Assembly (NCBI RefSeq): GCF_000622325.1
Contig: NZ_JASE01000005.1
Location: 186,001 to 250,000, forward strand
Length of the DNA stretch: 64,000 nt
Reading direction: 5' to 3'
From: Sulfitobacter geojensis
GTDB lineage: Bacteria; Pseudomonadota; Alphaproteobacteria; Rhodobacterales; Rhodobacteraceae
Within the stretch, counting starts at the first letter, position 1. Every line of letters starts with the position of its first letter. This document shows, piece by piece, positions 8,460 to 16,738 of this stretch. The notes beneath the pieces are model-generated. The model was given only the letters and a program-made list of their open reading frames with translations. It did not search any database and was not told the origin of the DNA. The translations under genes were made by a program, and so were the position numbers.

Positions 8460-9767
8460 TCATTTTGCATACGCCAGTTCGGGTAAAAAGGTGGCGATGG
8501 CCGGGATGAACATGATCATCAGCAGGGTAATGACCTCGACCTGCAAGAACCACCAGATGCCGCCAAAGATCTCTTTCAGCGAGAACGAGGGCGCGACACC
8601 TTTCAGGACAAAAGCGTTCAACCCGACAGGCGGTGTGATCAGGCCAATCTCAAGCGTTTTGACCACAACAATCGCCAACCAGATCGGATGCGCACCCAGT
8701 TCGATCAGCGGCGGCACAAAGATCGGCACAGTCAGGAACATCACCGATACCGGATCTACCATGCAGCCCAACACCAGCAAGAGCAGCACGTAGATGCACA
8801 CGATGCCCATCATCGACATATCAAGGCCGACGATGTACTCCGACACCGCCCCTGATGCGCCACTTACCGCAAGGTAGGACGAGAAAATCAGAGCCCCCAC
8901 GAGAATGATGAAAATGACCGATGTTGTTTGCGCCGTATCGAGAAAGACTTCCTTCAAGACGGCGAATGACATCCGCTTGCGCAGCAAAGCGATCAGGAAA
9001 GACCCGACAGCACCAATTGCGCCTGCCTCCGTCGGGGTGATGATGCCCGCGTAGATACCGCCGATCACGATGCCACCAAGGGTCAGGAAGCTCCAGACAC
9101 CCTTCAAGGACTGTAAACGTTCTTCGATACCGGCTTTCGGAAGGGCGGGTGCCATTTCCGGATTACGGCTGACGCGGATATAGATCATCACGAGATACGC
9201 AAAAGCGGTCAGCAGTCCCGGAACAATGCCGGCGATCAACAGTTTGGGCACGGATTCGCGCGCGATAATACCGTAGACAATCAAGTTAATGCTTGGCGGT
9301 ATCATCCCGGCCAGCGTGCCCACGGTGGCGACACAACCGGCCGCAAGCTTGCGGTTTACCTTCAGGCGCAGCATTTCAGGGATCGCCACGCGCCCGAAAA
9401 CAGCGGTGGAGGACGTGGTAGACCCCGAACACGCGGCAAAGGCAACGGCGGCAACTGTCGTTGCGATCACTACGCTGCCTTTCAGGTGTCCCAGCCAGGC
9501 GCGCGTGGCCCGATAGATATCTTGCGTGATACCAGCCTTGGCTGCGACGTGCCCCATCAAAAGGAACAGGGGCACCGCGCTTAGCGCATAACCGGAGCCG
9601 ATATCGAAAAGCCGCCCGCCAATGGCATCAAAGGTGATTGTTACACCGCGAATGAATGCAAATCCCGTCGCCCCCGCCAACAGCAGGGAAATCCCCACAG
9701 GCACGCGCATGATCATCAAGACCGCGACCATGCCGATCACAAACGGTAGTTGAAGTGATTCAATCAT
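8460..9767 (-). CDS. TRAP transporter large permease (DctM type)
   Basis: This 435-residue polytopic inner-membrane protein is the large permease of a tripartite ATP-independent periplasmic transporter. Typical segments are MRVPVGISLLLAG near the N-terminus, FAACSGSTTSSTAVFG, GTLAGMIPPSINLIVYGI and ITPTEAGAIGAVG, all conserved in DctM. It carries out Na+- or H+-coupled uptake of a small organic acid delivered by the binding protein. Its start overlaps the small permease stop by 4 bp. It is last in the dctP-dctQ-dctM order and convergent with the LacI gene. Confidence 0.92.
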   Translation of the reverse strand: MIESLQLPFVIGMVAVLMIMRVPVGISLLLAGATGFAFIRGVTITFDAIGGRLFDIGSGYALSAVPLFLLMGHVAAKAGITQDIYRATRAWLGHLKGSVVIATTVAAVAFAACSGSTTSSTAVFGRVAIPEMLRLKVNRKLAAGCVATVGTLAGMIPPSINLIVYGIIARESVPKLLIAGIVPGLLTAFAYLVMIYIRVSRNPEMAPALPKAGIEERLQSLKGVWSFLTLGGIVIGGIYAGIITPTEAGAIGAVGSFLIALLRKRMSFAVLKEVFLDTAQTTSVIFIILVGALIFSSYLAVSGASGAVSEYIVGLDMSMMGIVCIYVLLLLVLGCMVDPVSVMFLTVPIFVPPLIELGAHPIWLAIVVVKTLEIGLITPPVGLNAFVLKGVAPSFSLKEIFGGIWWFLQVEVITLLMIMFIPAIATFLPELAYAK

Positions 9768-10327
9768 GGCTTTTCCCCGGCTTCAACGGCACCCTGATGC
9801 GAAAGATCATTGACGCCAGAGTCCTCAAACAATTCGTTTTTTGTGATCAGATGGATCAATTGGGTCAGAAACCTGAGCGCAAACAGCGCCAGCCCAATCG
9901 GGATGCCAGCGCGGGCCCACCATGTTTTTACTTCGATGATGCCAAGGACCGTGTCACCCATGAGATAATTGGTCCACGCGGATTCAGCGCTGGTCCATGT
10001 CAGCATGGAAAAGAACAAAAACGCAGCAAGAAGGTAGACACCTTCGATCGTCTTTCTGACGCTTCGGGGCATGTGGTCATATAGAATGCCCACTGTGATA
10101 TGTGCGTCGTGGCGTTGCGAGTATCCAAGGCCCAGATAGATCAGATAGACAAACATCAAGCTGACATATTCATAGGCGCCGGGTAAGCTTTTGGAAAACA
10201 ATGCCCGCGCAAGAACTTCGAGTACGGTGATTGTCATCATTGTCGCGACGGCCATCGCCGACACATAACAGGCGATTTCCTCCAGCTTCTTTTGCACCAA
10301 CAGGGCGCGGCTGGCTAAATTTGTCAT
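9764..10327 (-). CDS. TRAP transporter small permease (DctQ type)
   Basis: A 187-residue membrane protein with about four hydrophobic segments and the DctQ signature around VLARALFSKSLPGAYEYVSL and YLGLGYSQRHDAHITVGIL. It pairs with the large permease it overlaps by 4 bp. A 176-bp gap containing a strong hairpin separates it from the binding-protein gene upstream. Confidence 0.9.
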   Translation of the reverse strand: MTNLASRALLVQKKLEEIACYVSAMAVATMMTITVLEVLARALFSKSLPGAYEYVSLMFVYLIYLGLGYSQRHDAHITVGILYDHMPRSVRKTIEGVYLLAAFLFFSMLTWTSAESAWTNYLMGDTVLGIIEVKTWWARAGIPIGLALFALRFLTQLIHLITKNELFEDSGVNDLSHQGAVEAGEKP

Positions 10328-10431
10328 TCAGACATCCCCCTCCAAAATGTAGGAATTCGAACAGACAGAACACGTCTTGAGTTAAGTCGAGGACCAGACA
10401 GCCCGCACAATCCCATAGCGTTCCGATAGGT

Positions 10432-10470
10432 CGCGCCGCCCAGAACTGTTCAGATGTTCCGGGCGGCGCG
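10432..10470 (-). terminator. Strong hairpin between dctP and dctQ, probable attenuator
   Basis: CGCGCCGCCC (10432-10441) and GGGCGGCGCG (10461-10470) form a perfect 10-bp GC-rich stem. An inner GAAC/GTTC stem extends it past one mismatch. On the transcribed minus strand no clear T-run follows, so it is more likely a partial terminator or an mRNA-stabilising 3' structure than a full stop. Such hairpins commonly let the binding-protein gene be expressed above its permeases. Confidence 0.6.
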
Positions 10471-10503
10471 TTTTGTGTTCAGGCGAGTGGCCTGAACTTG
10501 AAC

Positions 10504-11523
10504 TTAAAGGTCGTCGTTCTTTTCAAGAAGCGCAACGAACTCGTCCAGTACGGCCTGACCCGCAAGGCCATCTGCCTCGCGTGCATCGACCCAGTTCTGC
10601 CAGGCAACATCACGCGCACTGATCATCTTTTCCCATTCTGCCTCGTCGAACTTAACGACATCAGTCTGTTGGTTCAGGGCATCAATCGCTTCACCTTCAG
10701 TTGCTTCCAACAGCAGGCGCGCTTGCGAAACTGTCTCGTCACGAACCTCTTCGATCACAGCTTTCACGTCATCAGGCAGACCGTTCCAAGTATCTAGGTT
10801 GATGGATACTGGCAGTGGGAAGTAGAACCAATCTACCGCATCCCAGTAGCTGAAGATTTCGCCAAAGCCGAAGGCATATGCATCTGCTGGCGCACCAATG
10901 ATCGCCGCTGTGACAACTTTACGTTCTGCAGCAGCTGGCAGTTCGCCCCAAGGGATACCGTAAACCGTGATGTCCAGTGCTTTCAATAACTCGGCCGCAC
11001 CACCGTGCGCGCGGATCTTGGCAGCTTTGAGGTCTTCGACCGAACGGATCGGATCGTGAGACAGCATCTGGATGGACCCCCATTGACCCGGGAACAGATA
11101 CTTTTGGTTCATCGCAGTGAACTCAGCTTCGACCGCCGGCGTCTGGAACAGTTCGTGACCTGAGTGCACGTGCGCCATCGGGTTGTCTGTCATGAACGGC
11201 AGCGACGTCACATTCGCAAGCGGAAAGAGGCCGGGGTTATAGACCGGGGAAAAATCCCCCATGTCGAATGCGCCGACCTTGATGTTTTCCGGCTGACCGG
11301 AAAGCTTGCCAAGCGCGCCGCCGAAGATGCGGGTGAACTTCACCTTGCCTTCTGTGCGTTTTTCAACTTCGTCCATAAACCAGCGCGTTGCCAGATTGGA
11401 TGGACCTTTGCCCGTAAATGCATGGTACTTAAGGTTGATTTCCTCGGCCATAGACAGCGTCGGTACCGCCAGCGATGCTGCTGCAACCAAGGCGCTTGCA
11501 CATAGCGTTTTAACAAAATTCAT
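10504..11523 (-). CDS. TRAP transporter periplasmic solute-binding protein (DctP type)
   Basis: A 339-residue extracytoplasmic binding protein. A signal peptide (basic MNFVK, hydrophobic ALVAAASLAVP, cleavage near SMAEE) precedes the DctP fold, with NLKYHAFTGKGPSN, KFTRIFGGALGK and the AKIRAHGGAAELLKAL region that usually carries the carboxylate-binding Arg. The frame runs to 11613, but the ATG at 11521-11523 follows GGGAGAGGA and begins the signal peptide. The ligand is probably a carboxylate such as a sugar acid. A TGCGGGTACCCGCA palindrome lies 178 bp upstream. Confidence 0.9.
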   Translation of the reverse strand: MNFVKTLCASALVAAASLAVPTLSMAEEINLKYHAFTGKGPSNLATRWFMDEVEKRTEGKVKFTRIFGGALGKLSGQPENIKVGAFDMGDFSPVYNPGLFPLANVTSLPFMTDNPMAHVHSGHELFQTPAVEAEFTAMNQKYLFPGQWGSIQMLSHDPIRSVEDLKAAKIRAHGGAAELLKALDITVYGIPWGELPAAAERKVVTAAIIGAPADAYAFGFGEIFSYWDAVDWFYFPLPVSINLDTWNGLPDDVKAVIEEVRDETVSQARLLLEATEGEAIDALNQQTDVVKFDEAEWEKMISARDVAWQNWVDAREADGLAGQAVLDEFVALLEKNDDL

Positions 11524-11700
11524 GTTTTTTCCTCTCCCTTTATTTCCCGCTTTTGCAAACGCAAAGCGGTCTCCCTTAACAGCGATAAAATTACATATCG
11601 GCAGTCTCCTCACTGCCGAAATTGCCTGAACGGCCTAATCGCTTAATCTTTGCTTAACTTCCTTTCGAATGGGTTGGCACGGGGGTTCGCGCCGTGACTT

Positions 11701-11714
11701 TGCGGGTACCCGCA
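11701..11714. promoter_or_regulatory. Palindromic site TGCGGGTACCCGCA upstream of the TRAP operon
   Basis: This perfect 14-bp palindrome lies in the 239-bp gap between dctP (starts 11523, leftward) and the OsmC gene end. Two near-identical copies occur at 13574 and 15954, each also upstream of a leftward operon. It is a probable transcription-factor site, with the adjacent LuxR-type response regulator as first candidate. Confidence 0.6.
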
Positions 11715-11762
11715 CCAAGACGGGGCACATCCGCAAGGCCCTTTATCGACGCAAAGCTCCAG

Positions 11763-12218
11763 TCACTTTCGCACCCAGCTTTCCTGAATTTCACAGCCTG
11801 CCCGGCGCAGCAAAACCGAGACAGGGCATTTTTCGCCAACGACTTTGGCAAGCTTTGCGATCTGCGCATCATCAGCGTCTGTGTCCAAAACGACCTTGAG
11901 TTCGATCACCGGAAATGGCGTTCCGATTTCCGCTTTGCCGAACACGCCACGCGTGTCGAAATGCCCGCAAACGTCAAATTCCATGCCGCGCACATTCATC
12001 TTGAGAACACCGGCAACATAATTCGCGATGACGTTCGTACAGCCGAGAAAGGACGACAACATCGTTTCCAGCGGCGTTGCAAAAAGATCCGTGCCACCGC
12101 GTTCTGGCGGCTCGTCTGTCGTCACCACCTTGCCACGGGCGATCATCTCGGCCCGCGCATGGCTGACCGCATGACCGGATACATCGATTTTGAATAGGTC
12201 GGGCATCACATGTGCCAT
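11763..12218 (-). CDS. OsmC family protein
   Basis: A 151-residue OsmC/Ohr-fold protein. The two redox cysteines are in SSFLGCTNVIA and VGEKCPVSVLL, spaced as in the family. Members reduce organic hydroperoxides, or in the YhfA subgroup have unknown thiol chemistry; the short N-terminus fits the YhfA-like branch. The ATG at 12216-12218 follows CAGGAGAAAC and is preferred to the upstream start at 12266. It lies 146 bp downstream of the SMP-30 gene on the same strand. The physiological role here is unclear. Confidence 0.85.
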   Translation of the reverse strand: MAHVMPDLFKIDVSGHAVSHARAEMIARGKVVTTDEPPERGGTDLFATPLETMLSSFLGCTNVIANYVAGVLKMNVRGMEFDVCGHFDTRGVFGKAEIGTPFPVIELKVVLDTDADDAQIAKLAKVVGEKCPVSVLLRRAGCEIQESWVRK

Positions 12219-12364
12219 AGGTTTCTCCTGTCGTTGATCGGTTTTTCTGTGCGAAGTCCGGGTCATCGCTTGCGTTGCAGTGAGGTTCGAAACGCAGCCC
12301 CGGTTGTTTCATTTTTAGAACGGATTTTTCTGGCCGAAGGGGTCATGCCTTCGGCCAGCAAGCG

Positions 12365-13255
12365 TCAAAACAGCGGGAGGCCTGAGGATTTGACGCTTAT
12401 GCGATACAGTGATGTTGAAGAGGTGATGTAGAGGTCTGTCAAATCCTCGCCCCCCCAAGCAAAGTTGGCCGTAAACTCTGCCGTGCGGATCACGCCTAAC
12501 GTCTCGCGTGACGGCGTGATTACGTGGATCCCGCCGGGACCTGTGCAATAGACATTTCCCTTGCTGTCGATTTTCATCCCGTCAGGGTGGCCTTCGCCCT
12601 CGCCTACAGTGACCTCGACCCAGACATCGCCACCCGTTGCTGTCCCGTCTTCGGCAATATCGAATTTGCGGATGTGCTTGTGTTCTGTGTCGTTGACATA
12701 AAGCGTCGCGTGATCGAGCGAGAAACACAGACCGTTGGGCTGTGCAAAGTCATCCGCAAGACGGGTGATGGTCTTGCCGTCGGGCGTCACGCAATAGACG
12801 CCTTGAGCCCCCATTTGGAGTTCGCGTTCGACGCCAAAATAATCAAGTCGCCCATAGGTCGGGTCGGTGAAATAGATCAACCCGTCGTTGCGCACTACTA
12901 CGTCATTCGGACTGTTCAGTTCTTTGCCGTCAAAATGGGTGGCCAGCGTTGTGATTGATCCGTCTGCTTCGGTACGGGTGAGTGAACTGGTGGCGTGCTG
13001 ACAGGTCAAGATACGCCCCTGCGCATCATAGGTATTGCCGTTGCCCATGTTGCTTGGCTTGCGAAACGACGCAACCTTGCCGTCTGGCCCCAGTCGAAAC
13101 ATTTCGTTGCCGGGGATGTCGGAAAAGGTCAGGTGCTTTTCCACCGGATGCCAGATCGGCCCTTCGGTGAACAGGAACCCACCCGCTACTTTTTCGAGGG
13201 TTGCGTTGGCATCAATGATATCATGCATGCCCTCAGTGCGGATTTCGACGCTCAT
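12365..13255 (-). CDS. SMP-30/gluconolactonase family lactonase
   Basis: A 296-residue six-bladed propeller of the SMP-30/gluconolactonase/LRE family. Metal-site segments are FTEGPIWHP (Glu), ELNSPNDVVVR (Asn-Asp), FAQPNGLCFS (Asn) and GHPDGMKID (Asp), in the expected order. Family members hydrolyse aldonolactones to aldonic acids in a divalent-metal-dependent reaction. The ATG at 13253-13255 overlaps the tautomerase stop (ATGA), so the two are translationally coupled. Beside a TRAP importer and a sugar-acid type operon, a sugar lactone is the likely substrate, but this is inferred. Confidence 0.88.
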   Translation of the reverse strand: MSVEIRTEGMHDIIDANATLEKVAGGFLFTEGPIWHPVEKHLTFSDIPGNEMFRLGPDGKVASFRKPSNMGNGNTYDAQGRILTCQHATSSLTRTEADGSITTLATHFDGKELNSPNDVVVRNDGLIYFTDPTYGRLDYFGVERELQMGAQGVYCVTPDGKTITRLADDFAQPNGLCFSLDHATLYVNDTEHKHIRKFDIAEDGTATGGDVWVEVTVGEGEGHPDGMKIDSKGNVYCTGPGGIHVITPSRETLGVIRTAEFTANFAWGGEDLTDLYITSSTSLYRISVKSSGLPLF

Positions 13256-13461
13256 GAGTTCGCCCGCAATTCTTTGACCCGCGTTCCACCGGCGAACCAA
13301 TCCGTTTCGTCGATCTCGTCAAAAGTGACCCAAACGTTTTCGGCGGGAATTCCCGCAGCCTGAGCCAAAGACTCCGTCACGTCGGCCTGCACCTTGGCCT
13401 TAATGCCATCCGGGTCTTTTTCTATCACCTGTTTTACAATGCGGATGTTCACAAACGGCAT
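13252..13461 (-). CDS. 4-oxalocrotonate tautomerase family protein
   Basis: A 69-residue tautomerase-superfamily protein. The sequence begins MPFVNIRIV, so removal of Met exposes the catalytic Pro1, and VWVTFDEIDETDW is the usual C-terminal strand. Family members interconvert enol and keto forms of unsaturated acids. It is the first gene of a coupled pair with the SMP-30 lactonase. The TGCGGGAACCCGCA palindrome is about 115 bp upstream of its start. Confidence 0.88.
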   Translation of the reverse strand: MPFVNIRIVKQVIEKDPDGIKAKVQADVTESLAQAAGIPAENVWVTFDEIDETDWFAGGTRVKELRANS

Positions 13462-13573
13462 CTCGTCTCTCCCAGTATTTTCTGATTTGGATCAAATCCA
13501 AAACGTCCAGTTTTCCAGAAGAACGATTAAAAGAGATGGCACCCTTGGTATGCGTAGGGTCGCGCATCATATC

Positions 13574-13594
13574 TGCGGGAACCCGCAAATACGT
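13574..13594. promoter_or_regulatory. Palindromic site upstream of the tautomerase/lactonase operon
   Basis: TGCGGGAACCCGCA is followed by AATACGT; all 21 bases recur identically at 15954-15974. The site lies in the 145-bp gap between the leftward tautomerase gene and the end of the response-regulator gene. The core matches the palindrome at 11701. Confidence 0.62.
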
Positions 13595-13606
13595 AAGTGG
13601 CCTTGG

Positions 13607-14338
13607 CTAGTTTGAAGAAAGCGATATCCAGGCCTCAAGTTTTTCCTCTTCGCGGCGCAATGCTTCTGCGTTTAAAATACCCTGCGTCAACGCCAGAGAA
13701 ATCGCCCGCGTGCGCGAATTGAAGCTTGCCCCCCACGCGCCAGAAGGAATGTCGTCCTTATCCAAACCAAGTTTCTGGTAAAGGCTCTGCAATCTGCTTT
13801 GTGCGCCGCGCAAGGATACGTTCCGCCGCGCTGCCATCGCTTTGTCCGTGAGGCCCAGACAAAGATCGACAAGCGCCTCGAATTCCAGCTCGCTTAGCCC
13901 CGAAAGACGGTTTCCTGCCCTTTGCTGCACGCTGCGCACTTCGCGGTCGATGACACATTGCTCTGCGATAAAAACGCCTTGAAGTGCCAGTTTCAGCTGT
14001 TCATCAGGGGCCGATTTCAGGATGTATCCGTAAACAGCGGCCTCCGGCACAATTTTGGTAATGCCGCGGATATAAGCCTCTTCGGTATAGTTCGACCAAA
14101 ACAGGATCTTCGTCGCGGGCGCTTTGGCCCAGATCGCTTTTGCTACATCGACACCGGTTACTTTGGGCATTTGCAGATCCAGAAGGACGCAGTCGTATTC
14201 TGCAGATCTAAAGGCCTCAATCGCCCCCTCACCGTCGCTTGTCAGCGTCAACTCATCCAACTCAGCGAAGGTATTGCGCGCCAAGCTCTCCAGAAAAGTC
14301 CGGTGCAGCTTGTCATCTTCGGCAATTAATAGGCGCAT
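13607..14338 (-). CDS. LuxR/NarL-type response regulator
   Basis: This 243-residue regulator has an N-terminal receiver domain: acidic pair in LLIAEDDKLH, phospho-acceptor Asp in CVLLDLQMPKVTG, and the conserved Lys in GYILKSAPDE. The C-terminal helix-turn-helix reads LSELEFEALVDLCLGLTDKA with SLYQKLGL. This is a divergent LuxR-type DNA-binding domain, weak at the usual recognition-helix positions, and is followed by an extra tail of about 50 residues. It starts 21 bp after the histidine-kinase stop and forms a two-component pair with it. It is the best candidate to bind the three TGCGGGWACCCGCA sites around it. Confidence 0.85.
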   Translation of the reverse strand: MRLLIAEDDKLHRTFLESLARNTFAELDELTLTSDGEGAIEAFRSAEYDCVLLDLQMPKVTGVDVAKAIWAKAPATKILFWSNYTEEAYIRGITKIVPEAAVYGYILKSAPDEQLKLALQGVFIAEQCVIDREVRSVQQRAGNRLSGLSELEFEALVDLCLGLTDKAMAARRNVSLRGAQSRLQSLYQKLGLDKDDIPSGAWGASFNSRTRAISLALTQGILNAEALRREEEKLEAWISLSSN

Positions 14339-14359
14339 GCAGTGTTCCGCTTTAAGAAG

Positions 14360-15595
14360 TTAAATGTTGTCACTTTCGACCTGACCCGCATTCATCGGAA
14401 CCACGATCATAACGCGGGTTCCGACAGGACCATCCAGACGTTCGAAAAAGACCTGTGCGGATATCAGATCCGTGCGGGTCTTGATGTTGCTGATACCGCT
14501 ATGGGATTTCAAATCAGCCTCCTGAATGCCTGTGCCATTGTCGTCGATTGCAACCGTCATATCAGCACCGGATTGTGCGATCCGCACGTCAAGCCGGCTG
14601 CACTCCCCGTGTTTCAGCGCATTGTTTACGGCTTCCTGAACGATACGGTAAACTGCGGTGCGCACGGTATCTTGCAGATCATCCATCTTGCCATTGGATG
14701 CATCATCAACATGCATCTCTATCGGACGATGCGTGTTCTTGAGACACCGCTGCAAATGAGCATCAACAGCTTCCGCAAAACCAAAAAGCTGTAGCACACC
14801 CGGTTTCATATCTTCGACAATACCACGGACCTCGTCCAGACAGTGATCCAGTTCGTCCTGAATGGCCGCGATTTCGTCCATGGCCGCTTTCGACCCGCCC
14901 TCGATGCGAGACATGCGCCGCCGTATCCGCGACAGATCTGCCAACGTTTGATCGTGAAGGTCCATCCCCAACCGCTGGCGTTCGCGCTCCATGCCTTCGG
15001 TCAAACGCAGGGCTCCAATGCGCAAAGTGCGCTCGCGCCCGGTTGCCTCAAGCTCTGTGACTGCAGAATCTTTTGCTTCTTTTCCCCGCTCCAGCGCAAA
15101 CAGATAGGCCGACACAAGATCAGCAGCCCCTTGGGCGAGCACAAGTAAATCTTCGCTGTAAAAGTTCTGTTTGTGGCTGGAAATGGCAAGCGAGCCGATC
15201 AGTTCACCCTGCACGCGCAGCGGCACAACAATACGGCTTCGCAGGTTGGCCTCAAAAATCGGTTTGCTGTCTGACCCCTCAAAATGGAAAACCGGATCAG
15301 TCCATGCGTCGTTGGTCAGAATATGGGGTACGTCGCCGCGCAACACCGCACGGATCGGGCTTTTTTCTGTCGGTTTTGCGGGGGCTTGCGTATGGCTCCA
15401 TGACGTATGCATGCGGGCCTCATAGCAAATCTGCGTCCCGGTCGGATGCAACAGCACGATGTCGAGGTGATCGTGGGCGATCAACACACGCAGGCGATTG
15501 GCAAAGTTCTCAAGAACCAGCTCATAATCTGTCGGACCGGCAATGGCCTGCGCAATCGACAGATAACAATCCAAAGCTTCAGCGGCATTTGGCAT
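14360..15595 (-). CDS. Soluble GAF-domain sensor histidine kinase (HisKA_3/NarX type)
   Basis: A 411-residue kinase with no membrane segments. An N-terminal GAF domain (roughly residues 15-165) is followed by a short coiled linker, the HisKA_3 phospho-acceptor region RLGMDLHDQTLADL, and an HATPase domain with NALKHGECSRL and DDNGTGI. It should sense a cytoplasmic or diffusible signal and phosphorylate the response regulator 21 bp downstream. The frame runs to a TTG at 15655, but the ATG at 15593-15595 follows AAGGAGGGGGG and is preferred. The signal is unknown; the neighbouring uptake and lactonase genes suggest a substrate cue. Confidence 0.85.
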   Translation of the reverse strand: MPNAAEALDCYLSIAQAIAGPTDYELVLENFANRLRVLIAHDHLDIVLLHPTGTQICYEARMHTSWSHTQAPAKPTEKSPIRAVLRGDVPHILTNDAWTDPVFHFEGSDSKPIFEANLRSRIVVPLRVQGELIGSLAISSHKQNFYSEDLLVLAQGAADLVSAYLFALERGKEAKDSAVTELEATGRERTLRIGALRLTEGMERERQRLGMDLHDQTLADLSRIRRRMSRIEGGSKAAMDEIAAIQDELDHCLDEVRGIVEDMKPGVLQLFGFAEAVDAHLQRCLKNTHRPIEMHVDDASNGKMDDLQDTVRTAVYRIVQEAVNNALKHGECSRLDVRIAQSGADMTVAIDDNGTGIQEADLKSHSGISNIKTRTDLISAQVFFERLDGPVGTRVMIVVPMNAGQVESDNI

Positions 15596-15988
15596 AAGAG
15601 CATACCCCCCCTCCTTGGATGTGTTCAGTTGATCATACTCCGGTTTTTTTATCAACTTAACCTCTTAATATCCGGCTGTTCTTTAACATCAAACGGGTTC
15701 TGGTGGTCGTGCAGGAACGTAAGCTAGGGTGCTATCCTGGTCTGAGCGTCGTCATAATCATGCGCGCTGATATCCACAGCTTGAGACACACGCGCATCGT
15801 CAATCGGGACAGGCTCGATTGTGTATTTATCCACCGGCAGATCCAGCCGCATGCTCTATCGGTCCTGTGCAAACAGCTGCCGCCACCGGCGGTGTCGGGC
15901 TGGTTTATAATCCGGTTGCCATTGAACAGGGTCTGCGATGCACGCAGCAATTTTGCGGGAACCCGCAAATACGTCGCCTCGGCGTCTT
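15596..15988. other. 393-bp intergenic region between the sensor kinase and thiX
   Basis: There is no supported gene here. It holds the leader of the two-component operon (RBS AAGGAGG near 15608-15614) and, at its right end, the palindromic site at 15954-15974, 14 bp beyond the thiX stop. No convincing terminator for the thiamine operon was seen. Confidence 0.6.
15954..15974. promoter_or_regulatory. Palindromic site upstream of the two-component operon
   Basis: This is an identical 21-base copy of the site at 13574-13594 (core TGCGGGAACCCGCA). It lies about 360 bp upstream of the sensor-kinase start and just past the end of thiX. If the response regulator binds it, the system is autoregulated. 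Confidence 0.58.
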
Positions 15989-16738
15989 TTAAGGTCTTGG
16001 CCGTCCCTGCGCATAGCGGGTCAACCGCGAAGCCAGTACGCCAACGGCAAGATGCAGCAGCACGGTCAGACACGCCAATACGATCAGGCTGGCGAACATC
16101 AAATCAATTTTTGCCCGTCCATTGGCCAGCAACATCAGATAGCCAAGCCCCTTTGAAGCCCCGACCCATTCGCCAATCACAGCCCCGATCGGGGCGTAAA
16201 CGGCCGCAAGCCGCAAACCCGAGCCAAGTGCAGGAAGGGCTTGAGGTATTTGGACGTAGCGCATGAAATTCCATTTGCCTGCACTCATCGACACCGACAA
16301 ATCGCGGTATCCGCTGTCGATCCGCGCCAATCCATCGTGGAATGCCGAGGTGACGGGAAAATAGATGATCAAAACCGCCATCACGATTTTTGACCCCATG
16401 CCGTAACCGAACCAAAGTGTCAGCAGAGGAGCCAAGGCAAACACCGGTACGGCCTGTGTAAAGACAAGGATCGGCAGCATTAGCCGCTCAGCCGTTTTAG
16501 ACATGGACAGCTGGATCGCCGTTACAACCCCCAGCACTGTCCCGATCAACAACCCCAGACATACCTCGATTGTGGTTACCCAAGCGTTTTGCGCGATGAT
16601 CGCCCGACTATGATATGCTGCCTGTGCGACGCGCCACGGCGACGGCAAAATAAAATGGGGCGCATTGGTAAGGATCACAGCCGCTTGCCACAGACCCAAT
16701 CCGATCAACACAGCGAACAGGATGTCACGCAACCTCAT
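15989..16738 (-). CDS. thiX: ABC transporter permease for thiamine pyrimidine precursor (ThiX)
   Basis: A 249-residue inner-membrane permease of the SsuC/TauC type with about six hydrophobic segments. The EAA loop is in the DGLARIDSGYRDLSVSMSAG region and GEWVGASKGLGYLML follows. It is the last gene of the thiamine operon and overlaps thiZ by 14 bp. With ThiY and ThiZ it imports an HMP-type pyrimidine such as formylaminopyrimidine. The specificity follows from the operon and riboswitch. Confidence 0.88.
   Translation of the reverse strand: MRLRDILFAVLIGLGLWQAAVILTNAPHFILPSPWRVAQAAYHSRAIIAQNAWVTTIEVCLGLLIGTVLGVVTAIQLSMSKTAERLMLPILVFTQAVPVFALAPLLTLWFGYGMGSKIVMAVLIIYFPVTSAFHDGLARIDSGYRDLSVSMSAGKWNFMRYVQIPQALPALGSGLRLAAVYAPIGAVIGEWVGASKGLGYLMLLANGRAKIDLMFASLIVLACLTVLLHLAVGVLASRLTRYAQGRPRP

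Noticed and set aside
11674-11690. Sigma-54-like TTGGCACG followed by TTCGC
   Set aside because: The -12 part does not match TTGC, and the orientation points into the OsmC gene end, where no rightward gene begins.
13574-13587. Palindromes read as transcription terminators
   Set aside because: As RNA they would form only a 5-bp stem with a 4-base loop and no T-run, and two copies share flanking non-paired bases. A DNA-binding site explains this better.
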